A stretch of DNA of 64,000 bases, from positions 310,001 through 374,000 of the forward strand of contig NZ_JANUGQ010000004.1 in NCBI RefSeq assembly GCF_024756275.1, read 5' to 3'. Both the position numbers and the translations under genes were made by a program. Numbering within the stretch: position 1 is the first letter of the stretch; every line of letters starts with the position of its first letter. Of the stretch, positions 7,809-16,163 are shown piece by piece. This DNA is from Streptomyces pyxinae (lineage in GTDB: Bacteria > Actinomycetota > Actinomycetes > Streptomycetales > Streptomycetaceae). The notes beneath the pieces were generated by a model. The model had not been told where the DNA came from. It made no database searches and worked only from the letters and a program-made list of their open reading frames with translations.

Positions 7809-9296
7809 ATGGACCTCACCGACAAGATCAAGAAGGCCGTCGCCGGCCCGGCCACCGACGACGCGTTCGACGTCCACGCCGAGACCGACCAGGTGCTCCG
7901 GGAGATCGGCCTGCGACCGGGCGACACCGGGGGCCACATCACCTTCGAGGGCGCCGACCCCGTCGTACCGAGCACCCTTCGGCTCGGCGCGGCCTCCGGC
8001 ATCTCCCTGGTCGCCAAGTCGGCGGCCATCGCCGCTCTGTGGAAGGACCGCACCGGCCGCGGCCAGGACATCCACATGGACCTCCGCAAGGGCCCGCACC
8101 GCCTGTGCCCCTTCTACGAGGGCAAGTGGGAGCTCCTCAACGGCTACCCCAGCGGCACACCGTCCATCGTCAACATGGCGCTGGCGAACAACTTCTACCG
8201 CACCGCGGACGGGCGTTGGATGATGCCGTTCAACATCTACCCCAACATCAAGGTCGCCGCCCAGCGGCTGCTGGGCGTGGGCGAGGTGCCCGAGCACGTC
8301 GCCGCCGCGATCGCGAAGTGGGACGCCCGCGAGCTGGAGCGGGCCGGCGCCGAGGCCGGGTGTGTGATGCCGATGGTGCGCACGCCCCGGGAGATCCTGG
8401 ACGAGGCGCAGTACCAGCAGGTGCTCTCCAGGATGCCGCTGGTGGAGATCACCCGGGTCGGAGACAGCGCCCCGGAGCAGTTGCCGGCCGACCCGGCGGC
8501 CCCGTTCGACGGCGTACGCGCGCTGGGCATGGGCCACATCATCGCCGGAGCGGGCGCGGGACGCGCCATGGCCCTGCACGGTGCCGATGTGCTCAACCTG
8601 TGGCGCCCGTACGAGCTGGAGCACGATGTCACCTACCACACGACAGGTGTGGGGGTGCGCTCCGCGACGGTGAGTCCGTACACCGAGGAGGGCCTGGCCC
8701 TCATTCACAAGCTCCAGTCCGAGGCCGACGTCTTCTACGCCAACCGCCGCCCCGGGTTCCTGGACCGTGTGGGCCTGTCCGAGGAGGAGGCCGTCGCCCG
8801 CCGCCCCGGCCTCATCTACGCCACGGTGTCGCTGAACGGGCGGACCGGTCCGTGGAAGGACTACCTGGGCTTCGACCAGACCGCCGGGGCCCTCACCGGC
8901 CTGCTGCACCTGGAGGGCGACGGCGACGAGCCGGCCCTGCCGCCGATCACCGTCGTCAACGACTACCTCGTCTCGTGGTTCATGACGGCCGGGATCGCCG
9001 AGGCGCTGCGCCGCCGTGCCAGGGACGGCGGCAGCTACCGGGTGCATGTCTCCCTGTCCCGCGTCGCCCTGTGGATCCTCTCCCTGGGCATCTTCGACCA
9101 GGAGTACGCCCGGCAGACCGCGGGCACGGGCGAGCTCCACTCCTACCCGGACCCCGAGCTGTTCACCGCCGAGACCCCGCTCGGCCACTACCAGGGCGTC
9201 ACCGACCAGGTGCGGATGTCGGACACCCCCGGCGGCTACCGGCAGATCCTGGTGCCGCGCGGTTCCCAGCGCCCGGAGTGGCTGCCCGCCTCCTGA
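7809..9296 (+). CDS. Family III (CaiB/BaiF) CoA-transferase
   Basis: The 495-residue protein has the two-part signature of family III CoA-transferases: ASGISLVAKSAAIAALWKDRTGRGQDIHMDLR near residues 58-92 and, later, RRPGLIYATVSLNGRTGPW followed by FDQTAGALTG, whose Asp is the candidate nucleophile (near residue 357). It is longer than the 400-430 residues of formyl-CoA transferase or CaiB. It would move CoA between two carboxylic acids, either activating the pathway acid or releasing the keto acid for the decarboxylase. GAAGAGA lies about 5 bases before the ATG; the gap to the dehydrogenase is 42 bp, so the three genes form one operon. Confidence 0.85.
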   Translation: MDLTDKIKKAVAGPATDDAFDVHAETDQVLREIGLRPGDTGGHITFEGADPVVPSTLRLGAASGISLVAKSAAIAALWKDRTGRGQDIHMDLRKGPHRLCPFYEGKWELLNGYPSGTPSIVNMALANNFYRTADGRWMMPFNIYPNIKVAAQRLLGVGEVPEHVAAAIAKWDARELERAGAEAGCVMPMVRTPREILDEAQYQQVLSRMPLVEITRVGDSAPEQLPADPAAPFDGVRALGMGHIIAGAGAGRAMALHGADVLNLWRPYELEHDVTYHTTGVGVRSATVSPYTEEGLALIHKLQSEADVFYANRRPGFLDRVGLSEEEAVARRPGLIYATVSLNGRTGPWKDYLGFDQTAGALTGLLHLEGDGDEPALPPITVVNDYLVSWFMTAGIAEALRRRARDGGSYRVHVSLSRVALWILSLGIFDQEYARQTAGTGELHSYPDPELFTAETPLGHYQGVTDQVRMSDTPGGYRQILVPRGSQRPEWLPAS

Positions 9297-9716
9297 CCGT
9301 CCGCCCGCCTCCTGACCGTCCGCCCGGACCGCCGTCCGCCGGACGGCCACGGTTCGCGAGGTGCGGTGGCTCCGGCAGGCGCTGTCCGGCGTGTACGTGG
9401 GGGCGGCGGGAGCGACCGGGTTCGGCCTCGCGCAGGACCTCCCGGGTCACCGGCGCGACCTCGCCGTGTCCGAGGAGGAAGGTGACGCGCACGTGGCCGC
9501 GCCCCGGGCCGTGGCGCGCGTACCGGCACCGTCACGGGACTCGCGGTGCTGACGCCGGACGCGCCGGCGGTCGCGGTGCACCGCCGGCTCCGCTTCCGCC
9601 CGCCATGACCCGGGGCGCGGTGCTCGGAGCCGTCCCGTCGCCGGTGCGGGGAGGCGCGCGGCCCCGGCCGGAAGACCGGGAGGGCAGGGGCCGCGCTGCG
9701 GGGCGGGGCGGGGCGG
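9288..9716. other. Non-coding interval after the CoA-transferase
   Basis: CCGCCTCCTGACCGTCCG is repeated in tandem around the stop codon of the CoA-transferase (9287-9323). The rest shows no supported gene; the hairpin at 9656-9696 is listed separately. Confidence 0.5.
9656..9696 (-). terminator. Hairpin after the polysaccharide lyase
   Basis: GCGCGGCCCC (9656-9665) pairs with GGGGCCGCGC (9687-9696) over a 21-base loop with internal pairing. It begins 20 bases after the lyase stop codon. No T-run follows, as is usual in Streptomyces. Confidence 0.7.
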
Positions 9717-10466
9717 TCAGGAGACGTCGGCGTAGGCGGTGCCGATCTTCAGGCTGTCGACGCGGTTGACGATCTCGGTGCTGGTGTTGCCCCGGTCGTA
9801 GGCACCCCACTTGGGCTCGTTGGCGGAGTCCCAGGTGCGGCCGGTGAAGCGGGTGGAGCCGTTGGTGAAGGTCTGCCGGGCACCGTTGTAGTAGAGCTCG
9901 ACCCAGCCGGAGGAGGCGGAGCCGGAGGTGTGGATGCCGATGGCGACGCGGTTCCAGTCGAAGGCGGTGACCGGCTTGGACCAGATGTACTTCCAGTCCT
10001 GACCGGGCCCGGCGTAGACGAGGTTGACCCTGCCCTTCCCGACGGTCATCAGCACGGGGTAGTTCTGCTGGCTGTTGGGATAGGACTTCCACTGCCAGGG
10101 GACCCAGTCGCCGCCGGCCGGGACGACGGAGAACTTCTGCTCCCAGCCGAGCCAGTAGGTCTTGTCGGCGGCGAAGGCGTAACGGGAGCCGCCGGCCTTG
10201 ATGCCGCGCGACTCGCAGCGGTAGGTGCCGACCGACTTGGTGTAGCGGAACACGGTCCCGTGCCCGTCGGTCTGGGCCGCGGTGACCAGGCTGCCCGGGG
10301 TCGCGCACTCGACGCTGCCGAACACTCCGGTGCCCTTGCCCGCGTCACCGTCCCAGAACGTGGCGGCCTGCGCGGAGAGGGGATCGACCAGGGCCATCAC
10401 ACAGGCCGAGGTTGCGGCGGTCATGACAAACAGAGGGGTGCGGAGCTTGCGGCCATGCGTCGGCAC
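9717..10466 (-). CDS. Secreted polysaccharide lyase (heparin-lyase-I/PL20-like)
   Basis: The 249-residue precursor starts at a GTG that follows AAGGAGG by 5 bases. A signal peptide (basic THGRKLR, then a hydrophobic stretch) ends near residue 35 at AQA-ATF. The mature part is beta-rich, with WEQKFSVVPAGGDWVPWQWKSYPN in part and QNYPVLMTVGKGRVNL, patterns that recall the jelly-roll polysaccharide lyases of the heparin lyase I and glucuronan lyase (PL20) type. Such enzymes cleave uronic-acid polymers by beta-elimination. The exact polymer is not evident. It is monocistronic, with a terminator hairpin just after the stop. Confidence 0.7.
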   Translation of the reverse strand: MPTHGRKLRTPLFVMTAATSACVMALVDPLSAQAATFWDGDAGKGTGVFGSVECATPGSLVTAAQTDGHGTVFRYTKSVGTYRCESRGIKAGGSRYAFAADKTYWLGWEQKFSVVPAGGDWVPWQWKSYPNSQQNYPVLMTVGKGRVNLVYAGPGQDWKYIWSKPVTAFDWNRVAIGIHTSGSASSGWVELYYNGARQTFTNGSTRFTGRTWDSANEPKWGAYDRGNTSTEIVNRVDSLKIGTAYADVS

Positions 10467-10698
10467 GGGGGCCTCCTTGTGGGGGGGGTGGGGCCTGGGG
10501 AAGCGGGGGGTGGGCTTCCGGCCCGGCCGAGTCTCCGGCATCGGCGCTCGCGCGCTCAACCCCCCGGCCGGGAGCAATCACCAGAGCTTGGTTTCCGGAG
10601 CTGGCGTGAGCGGAGGCTCGGCTTTCCGAAGCCGGCGTGAGCGGGGCCACCCTTCGCGTACGGCCGCCGGTCCCGCGAGGCGCGCGGCACACCCCTCC
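10467..10698. other. Upstream region of the polysaccharide lyase
   Basis: No gene is seen. Two similar segments, GGAGCTGGCGTGAGCGGaGgC-like (10598) and GAAGCCGGCGTGAGCGGgGcC-like (10628), are imperfect repeats. The interval separates the lyase from the operator array of the ribbon-helix-helix gene. Confidence 0.4.
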
Positions 10699-10823
10699 CG
10701 GCGCCATGGGACCTCCCGCGCCAGCATCGTGACACCTCCCGACTAGCGCCATGGCACCTCACGTGGCGCCACACAACGCCGCATGGCGCCACGAGGACTT
10801 GCCATGGTGCCATTCTGGTGCCA
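10699..10823 (+). promoter_or_regulatory. Array of TGGCGCCA palindromic operators
   Basis: Octamers TGGYGCCA or one-mismatch forms lie at 10699-10706, 10744-10751, 10764-10771, 10784-10791, 10805-10812 and 10816-10823. The centres of the last five are 20, 20, 21 and 11 bp apart, that is, two, two, two and one helical turns, so all face the same side of the DNA. The two sites nearest the gene overlap the proposed promoter. GCGCCATGGnACCTC also occurs twice as a direct repeat (10701, 10746). Ribbon-helix-helix proteins bind such phased short palindromes cooperatively, and the adjacent gene encodes one. Confidence 0.75.
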
Positions 10824-10834
10824 CTATCTCTCCA
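10799..10834 (+). promoter_or_regulatory. Promoter for a leaderless ribbon-helix-helix transcript
   Basis: TTGCCA (10799-10804, five of six consensus bases) is followed after 17 bp by CACTAT (10822-10827), which has the key A2 and T6. A start about seven bases on falls on the A of the ATG at 10834, and no ribosome site precedes that ATG. A leaderless mRNA is therefore proposed. Confidence 0.5.
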
Positions 10835-11370
10835 TGGACCTGACCCCCTATGTCGATCACCTTCGCCGGGAACTCGCGGTCGCCGCGGGCGCCGGCGGCG
10901 AAGAGGCGCGCGCCCTGGCCGAGCGGCTCACCGCGCCGCTGGAGTCCGCCGCGCGGCTGACGCTCCTCAACGCCCTGTCCGCCGCTTCGGACGAGATCAC
11001 CCGCGAGCTGGCGCCGGGCTCGGTGGACGTGCGACTGCGGGGACTCGACCCCGAATTCGTGGTGACGGCGCCACCTGCCGCCGAGGCGCCCGACGGCGGC
11101 ACGACCGGCATGGCGCCACCGTTGGCGCCACCCGCCGCACCCATGGCGCCATCCGTCGGGGACGGCGAGGACAGCGGCACCGCGCGCATCAACTTCCGGC
11201 TCCCGGCGCACCTCAAGGCCCGGGTCGAGGACGCCGCCGGCCGGGAGGGCCTGTCGGTCAACGCCTGGCTCGTACGGGCGGTGGCCGTCGCCCTGGAACC
11301 GGCCGGGTCGGGCGGGGCCACCGCCCGGGCCGCCCGCCCGGGACAGAGTTACCGGGGCTGGGTCCGCTAG
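10834..11370 (+). CDS. Ribbon-helix-helix (HicB/Arc-like) DNA-binding protein
   Basis: The 178-residue protein has an N-terminal alpha-helical part (1-60; DLTPYVDHLRRELAVAA, AASDEITRELAPG), a Pro/Ala linker (about 75-108; MAPPLAPPAAPMAP) and a C-terminal ribbon-helix-helix at about 120-160, with strand INFRLP and helices AHLKARVEDAAGREG and SVNAWLVRAVAVAL. It looks like the HicB-family antitoxin type but no HicA toxin is adjacent. It probably represses its own operon through the TGGCGCCA array upstream. An ATG at 10783 is in frame but lies inside the operators. A broken copy sits at 4246-4672. DUF4097 and ABC exporter genes follow. Confidence 0.85.
   Translation: MDLTPYVDHLRRELAVAAGAGGEEARALAERLTAPLESAARLTLLNALSAASDEITRELAPGSVDVRLRGLDPEFVVTAPPAAEAPDGGTTGMAPPLAPPAAPMAPSVGDGEDSGTARINFRLPAHLKARVEDAAGREGLSVNAWLVRAVAVALEPAGSGGATARAARPGQSYRGWVR
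11111..11151 (+). promoter_or_regulatory. Three TGGCGCCA sites inside the ribbon-helix-helix gene
   Basis: Perfect octamers lie at 11111-11118, 11123-11130 and 11144-11151, centres 12 and 21 bp apart, with a one-mismatch copy at 11066-11073. They encode the Met/Leu-Ala-Pro repeats of the linker. They may be intragenic operators or simply the product of the repeated codons. Confidence 0.45.
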
Positions 11371-11471
11371 GCCGAGCACCGCCCTCGCATCACCCGCGAC
11401 ACCCGCGCGCACATCCACCGGAGCCGACGCGCGCATCCATCGGACATCAGAGCCAAGAGGACGGGACAGCC

Positions 11472-12308
11472 ATGCCTTCTTATGAAACCCCCGGACCCAT
11501 CACCGCGATCCTCCAGTTCGAGGTCGGCAAGGTGCGGATCGTGGCCGGCGAGCGACCGGACACGGTCGTCGAGGTGCTGCCGAGCAACGGGGCCGAGGAC
11601 GCCGACGTACGGGCGGTGCAGCAGACCGAGGTCGCGTACGCCCAGGGCACCCTGACCGTGAAGGGACCCCGGAAGCGCTCGCTGTTCGGCAAGCACGGAT
11701 CGATCGATGTGACCGTCGAACTCCCGGCCGGCTCACGCCTCGACTGCACCTCCCCCATGGGGGACTACACCGGCGAGGGGCCGCTCGGGGAGTGCCGGGT
11801 CAAGACCTCGCTCGGCGACATCCGGCTCGACGAGGCCGGCGCCGTGAACCTGCGCACGGACCACGGGGACATCCGTGTCGGCCGCGCGGCGGGCGAGGTC
11901 GAGATCCACGGATCCGGCCGGATCGAGATCGGCGGGATCACGGGGACGGCGACGATCAAGAACGGCAACGGCGAGACCACGGTCGGCGAGATCACCGGTG
12001 ATCTCACGGCCAACTCCTCCAACGGCCGCATCACGGTCGGCGTCGCCCACGCCTCCGTGGAGGCGAAGTCCGCCAACGGCGCCATCCGCCTCGACGACGT
12101 GGCCCGTGGGGTGCTGCGGCTCCAGACCGCCGCCGGCGGTGTGGAGATCGGTGTCCGGGAGTCCACCGCGGCCTGGCTGGACGTCAACTCCCGGGTCGGC
12201 ACCGTCCGCAACTCGCTCGGTGCCGCCGAGGGACCCGGCGCCTCCGAGGAGACCGTCGAGATCCATGCCCGTGCCGGCGTCGGCGACATCGTGATCCGCC
12301 GCGCCTGA
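11472..12308 (+). CDS. DUF4097 beta-strand-repeat protein
   Basis: The 278-residue protein consists of short repeats in which Gly, Ser-Asn-Gly and Asp recur about every 18-22 residues (MGDYTGEGPLGECRVKTSLGDIRL, GNGETTVGEITGDL, SSNGRITVG, SANGAIRLDD). This is the right-handed parallel beta-helix pattern of DUF4097. It has no signal peptide or membrane segment and is probably cytoplasmic or scaffold-like; the biochemical role is unknown. It lies 101 bp after the ribbon-helix-helix gene and 206 bp before an ABC exporter, a gene order that, from memory, recurs in streptomycetes. Confidence 0.85.
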   Translation: MPSYETPGPITAILQFEVGKVRIVAGERPDTVVEVLPSNGAEDADVRAVQQTEVAYAQGTLTVKGPRKRSLFGKHGSIDVTVELPAGSRLDCTSPMGDYTGEGPLGECRVKTSLGDIRLDEAGAVNLRTDHGDIRVGRAAGEVEIHGSGRIEIGGITGTATIKNGNGETTVGEITGDLTANSSNGRITVGVAHASVEAKSANGAIRLDDVARGVLRLQTAAGGVEIGVRESTAAWLDVNSRVGTVRNSLGAAEGPGASEETVEIHARAGVGDIVIRRA

Positions 12309-12514
12309 GCCCTCCCCGGACCACCGGAGGGACGCCCAGAGGTCACCGCGCCTGAACTCCCCGGACCGCCGGGGGACGCCCGGGGGCCACCCCCGACGAC
12401 CCCGGCGCGGGTCACCGCGCCGGATCCCGTGGCGGCGCCCACTCCATGAATAGTCATGCCCATGTCCTTACCACCATGTCATCACCCATCCCGCAGCCGC
12501 CGGAGGCGGATCTC
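12309..12514 (+). promoter_or_regulatory. Gap before the ABC exporter with imperfect duplication
   Basis: CTCCCCGGACC...GGTCACCGCGCC occurs at about 12312-12352 and, altered, at 12357-12421. The CCGG-rich halves can form hairpins that may attenuate transcription from the upstream genes. An AT-richer patch (ATGAATAGTCATGCCCATG, 12446-12464) may hold the promoter. Confidence 0.35.
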
Positions 12515-13488
<974 letters not shown>

Positions 13489-13492
<4 letters not shown>

Positions 13493-14274
13493 GCACCCTC
13501 ACCCACGCCTTCGGCGACTCGATGACCATGTTGCGCCGCAACCTCAGGCACGCGCTGCGCTATCCGTCGATGACCTTCTCCGTCGTCGCGATGCCGGTGA
13601 TGATGCTGCTGCTGTTCACCTACGCGTTCGGTGGCGCCCTCGGCGCCGGAATCCCCGGCGCGGGCGACGGGGCGTACATCGACTATGTCGCTCCCGGCAT
13701 CATTCTCATGGCCGCGACAGCCGGGGCGGTGGCCACGGCGGTCGGCGTCTGCGTCGACATGACCGAGGGCATCGTCAACCGGTTCCGTACGATGTCGATC
13801 TCCCGCGCCGCGTTCCTCACCGGTCATGTCGTCGGCAGCGCGATCCAGACCCTGATCGCCATCGCCCTGGTGATCGGTGTGGCGGTCGCGATCGGTTTCC
13901 GCCCCGATGCCACCGCCGTGGAGTGGCTCGCCGCGATCGGGCTGCTCATCCTGCTCACCCTGGCGCTGACCTGGCTGTCGGCCGGCATCGGGCTGGTGTC
14001 CAGGACCCCGGAGTCCGCGAGCAACACACCGATGCCGCTGACCTTCCTGCCCTTCCTCGGCAGCGCCATCGTGCCGACCGACTCGATGCCGACCGGGCTG
14101 CGCTGGTTCGCCGAGTACCAGCCCTTCACCCCGGTGATCGAGACCCTGCGCGGGCTGCTCATGGGAACCGGGATCGGCAACAGCGGCTACCTCGCGCTCG
14201 CCTGGTGCGTGGGCCTCATCGTCGTCGGTCACTTCTGGGCGCGCGCCGCCTTCGACCGCACCGCGAGGCGGTAG
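13489..14274 (+). CDS. ABC exporter permease, DrrB/ABC-2 type
   Basis: The 261-residue protein has six predicted membrane segments and the ABC-2 region with GIVNRFRTMSISRAAFLTGHVV followed by LTFLPFLGSAIVPTDSMP and WFAEYQPFTPVIETLRG, as in DrrB. With the preceding ATPase it forms an exporter; substrate unknown. The start codon overlaps the ATPase stop, so the two are translationally coupled. A strong hairpin follows 43 bp downstream. Confidence 0.92.
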
Positions 14275-14316
14275 GTCACCGCGTACGGTTCCGAGTCGGA
14301 CCGGCGGCCGCCGGTG

Positions 14317-14351
14317 CGCGAGCCCCCGGACGGCTTCCGGGGGCTCGCGCG
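14317..14351. terminator. Bidirectional terminator between the exporter and the MFS gene
   Basis: GCGCGAGCCCCCGG (14317-14330) and CCGGGGGCTCGCGC (14338-14351) form a perfect 14-bp stem with a 7-base loop, placed between two convergent genes. Confidence 0.88.
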
Positions 14352-14386
14352 GTACGCCGGGTGGGGGCGGCCGGCGCCAAACGGGT

Positions 14387-15583
14387 TCAGCCGGTGACCG
14401 GTTCGGGCTCCGGCGCCGCCCGGGGGGTCCACGGGATGCGTACGCTGCACAGGGACACCGCGGCCGCGCACCCCGCGACCACGGCGAACACCCAGACGAG
14501 GCTGCCGGCCCCGGCGACCAGGCCGAGGAGCGGCGGCCCGGCCAGCAGCCCGGTGGTGCCCATGGCGGCGACCAGGGCCAGGTCCTCGGGGCTCCGCCGG
14601 GCGGCGGCCACATAGACGCAGGGGGTGACGGCGGCGACGCCGAGCCCCACGCACGCGAAGCCGGTGAGCGCCGGTACGACTCCGCCGGCCATCAGCGCGA
14701 AGGCCAGCCCGGCGGCGGCCAGGGCGCTGCCGTACAGCACCACCCGGCCGTCGCCCCAGCGGGCCCGGAACCGGTCGGCGAAGAGCCGGACCAGCAGCAT
14801 CGTGCCGGAGACCGAGGCGATGCCCAGCGGGAGCAGCGCGGCGGGCGCCTCGGCGATCTCCTTGAGGTAGAGCCCGGACCAGTCGTTCATGGCGCCCTCG
14901 GTGACCGTGCCGAAGGCCATGGCGGCGCACATCCACCAGGTGGCCCCGGCGGGCAGGGCCAGCCGCCGGCCGCGGCGCTTCCCGGGCGCGGCCCCGGGGG
15001 CGGGCTCCTCCTCACCGAGCAGTCCGGTGCGGGACGAGGCACAGAGCAGCAGCAGGAGGGCGGCGGCCACCGCGAAGTGGGCCAGGACCGAAGAGGTCAG
15101 CGCGGTGACACCGGAGGCGAGCAGCGCGGCGAGCAGCGAACCGCCGCTGAAGGTGGCGTGCAGCCTGGCCATGGCATTGCGGCCGTGGGCGGCCTCCAGA
15201 GCGGCGCCCTGTGCGTTCATCGCGGTGTTGAGGCAGCCCACCAGCACCCCGTCGGCGCACAGGACGACCAGCGCGAGCGGGTAGTTCGGGGCGACGGCCA
15301 GCGCGAGCAGCAGCGCGGTGAGCCCGAGCAGGGAGAGCAGCGACAGGCGCCGCGAGCCGAGCCGCCGCATCAGCAGGGCGACCAGCGGGAAGGAGACGCT
15401 GGCCCCGACCCCCGCGGCCATCAGCAGGACGCCGACCTCGGCGTCGGTCAGCCGCAGTTCGGTCTTCAGGGCCGGGATGCGGGCGGCCCAGGTGGCGTAC
15501 TGGAACCCCAGCGCGCAGAACAGCGCGGCGATGGCCAACTGGCCGCGGCCGAAGGAGCCCTGGCAGACGGAGGGACGGGGCAC
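14387..15583 (-). CDS. MFS transporter
   Basis: The 398-residue protein has about twelve membrane segments. The first half holds GFQYATWAARIPALKTEL and a short MRRLGSRR loop of the MFS motif-A type; a basic loop (GKRRGRR) near residue 205 separates the halves. The pattern resembles the YbjJ/MFS group of sugar or drug exporters. It is the last gene of a five-gene coupled operon, so it most likely exports the product made by the preceding enzymes or gives self-protection. The start is GTG, 4 bases after the stop of the GNAT gene. Confidence 0.85.
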   Translation of the reverse strand: MPRPSVCQGSFGRGQLAIAALFCALGFQYATWAARIPALKTELRLTDAEVGVLLMAAGVGASVSFPLVALLMRRLGSRRLSLLSLLGLTALLLALAVAPNYPLALVVLCADGVLVGCLNTAMNAQGAALEAAHGRNAMARLHATFSGGSLLAALLASGVTALTSSVLAHFAVAAALLLLLCASSRTGLLGEEEPAPGAAPGKRRGRRLALPAGATWWMCAAMAFGTVTEGAMNDWSGLYLKEIAEAPAALLPLGIASVSGTMLLVRLFADRFRARWGDGRVVLYGSALAAAGLAFALMAGGVVPALTGFACVGLGVAAVTPCVYVAAARRSPEDLALVAAMGTTGLLAGPPLLGLVAGAGSLVWVFAVVAGCAAAVSLCSVRIPWTPRAAPEPEPVTG

Positions 15584-15587
15584 GACA

Positions 15588-16163
15588 TCAACTCGCTTCG
15601 AGACGCTGGGACATGTAGACGGCCTGGTCGCCGTAGCCGGCGGGCGGTCGGACGCCGGGGTGGGCGGTGAACCCCCGGGCCGCCCAGAAGGGGTCGGCTC
15701 CCCCGACGGCGACCAGCGAGATCCGCTCGTACCCGAGCGACCCGGCGGTCCGGCGGAGATGGCGGATCAGCCGCTGGGCGAGGCCCTGGCGCCGGAGTTC
15801 CCGGGCGATGACGAGGTCGTGGAGGTGGAGGTTGCCGGCGTGCGGCCCGGGGGCGGACGGCTGTTCGGCGCGGTCCAGGTCCGGGCAGCGGAACGGCGGG
15901 CAGGGCAGCGAGAGCAGATAGCCGGCGAGCCGGTCACCGAGGTGCAGCACGGAGCAGGTCTCCGGGGAGACGGCGGCGCGGGACCGCAGCCGCTGTTCGC
16001 CCTCGCTCAGGCCGAGCGGGGTGTAGGCCGCCGCCTCCAGGGCGGTGATGGCGCTCCAGTCGCCCTCCTGGATCCGGCGCACCCGGACGGCCGGTGCCGG
16101 GAGGCGCCGTGCGGGGGCGGGGGGCAGGGAGGCGGGGGCGGGGGTGGGTTCGTCGCCGGTCAT
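15588..16163 (-). CDS. GNAT N-acetyltransferase
   Basis: The 191-residue protein has a Pro/Ala-rich leader (about 1-25) and then a GNAT fold: RRIQEGDWSAITALEAAAY, the acetyl-CoA loop RELRRQGLAQRLIRHL (R/Q-x-x-G-x-A type) near residue 118, and FWAARGFTAHP. It should acetylate an amine. In this operon the preceding gene is a PLP decarboxylase that would make an amine, so the amine product or a derivative is a plausible substrate. Its start overlaps the decarboxylase stop (ATGA). Confidence 0.85.
   Translation of the reverse strand: MTGDEPTPAPASLPPAPARRLPAPAVRVRRIQEGDWSAITALEAAAYTPLGLSEGEQRLRSRAAVSPETCSVLHLGDRLAGYLLSLPCPPFRCPDLDRAEQPSAPGPHAGNLHLHDLVIARELRRQGLAQRLIRHLRRTAGSLGYERISLVAVGGADPFWAARGFTAHPGVRPPAGYGDQAVYMSQRLEAS

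Noticed and set aside
9361..9552. Small plus-strand frame after the CoA-transferase
   Set aside because: No ribosome site and no recognisable pattern.
5726..9769. Very long plus-strand open frame over the decarboxylase operon
   Set aside because: Arg/Pro/Gly-rich translation caused by GC bias; the real genes are in other frames with clear motifs.
10783..10833. Longer N-terminus for the ribbon-helix-helix protein from the ATG at 10783
   Set aside because: The extra 17 codons are operator DNA with TGGCGCCA repeats and have no ribosome site; the broken copy also indicates the start at the later ATG.
10834..11370. HicA-HicB toxin-antitoxin pair
   Set aside because: The protein is HicB-like, but no short HicA (dsRNA-binding-fold) frame lies on either side; the partner genes are DUF4097 and an exporter.
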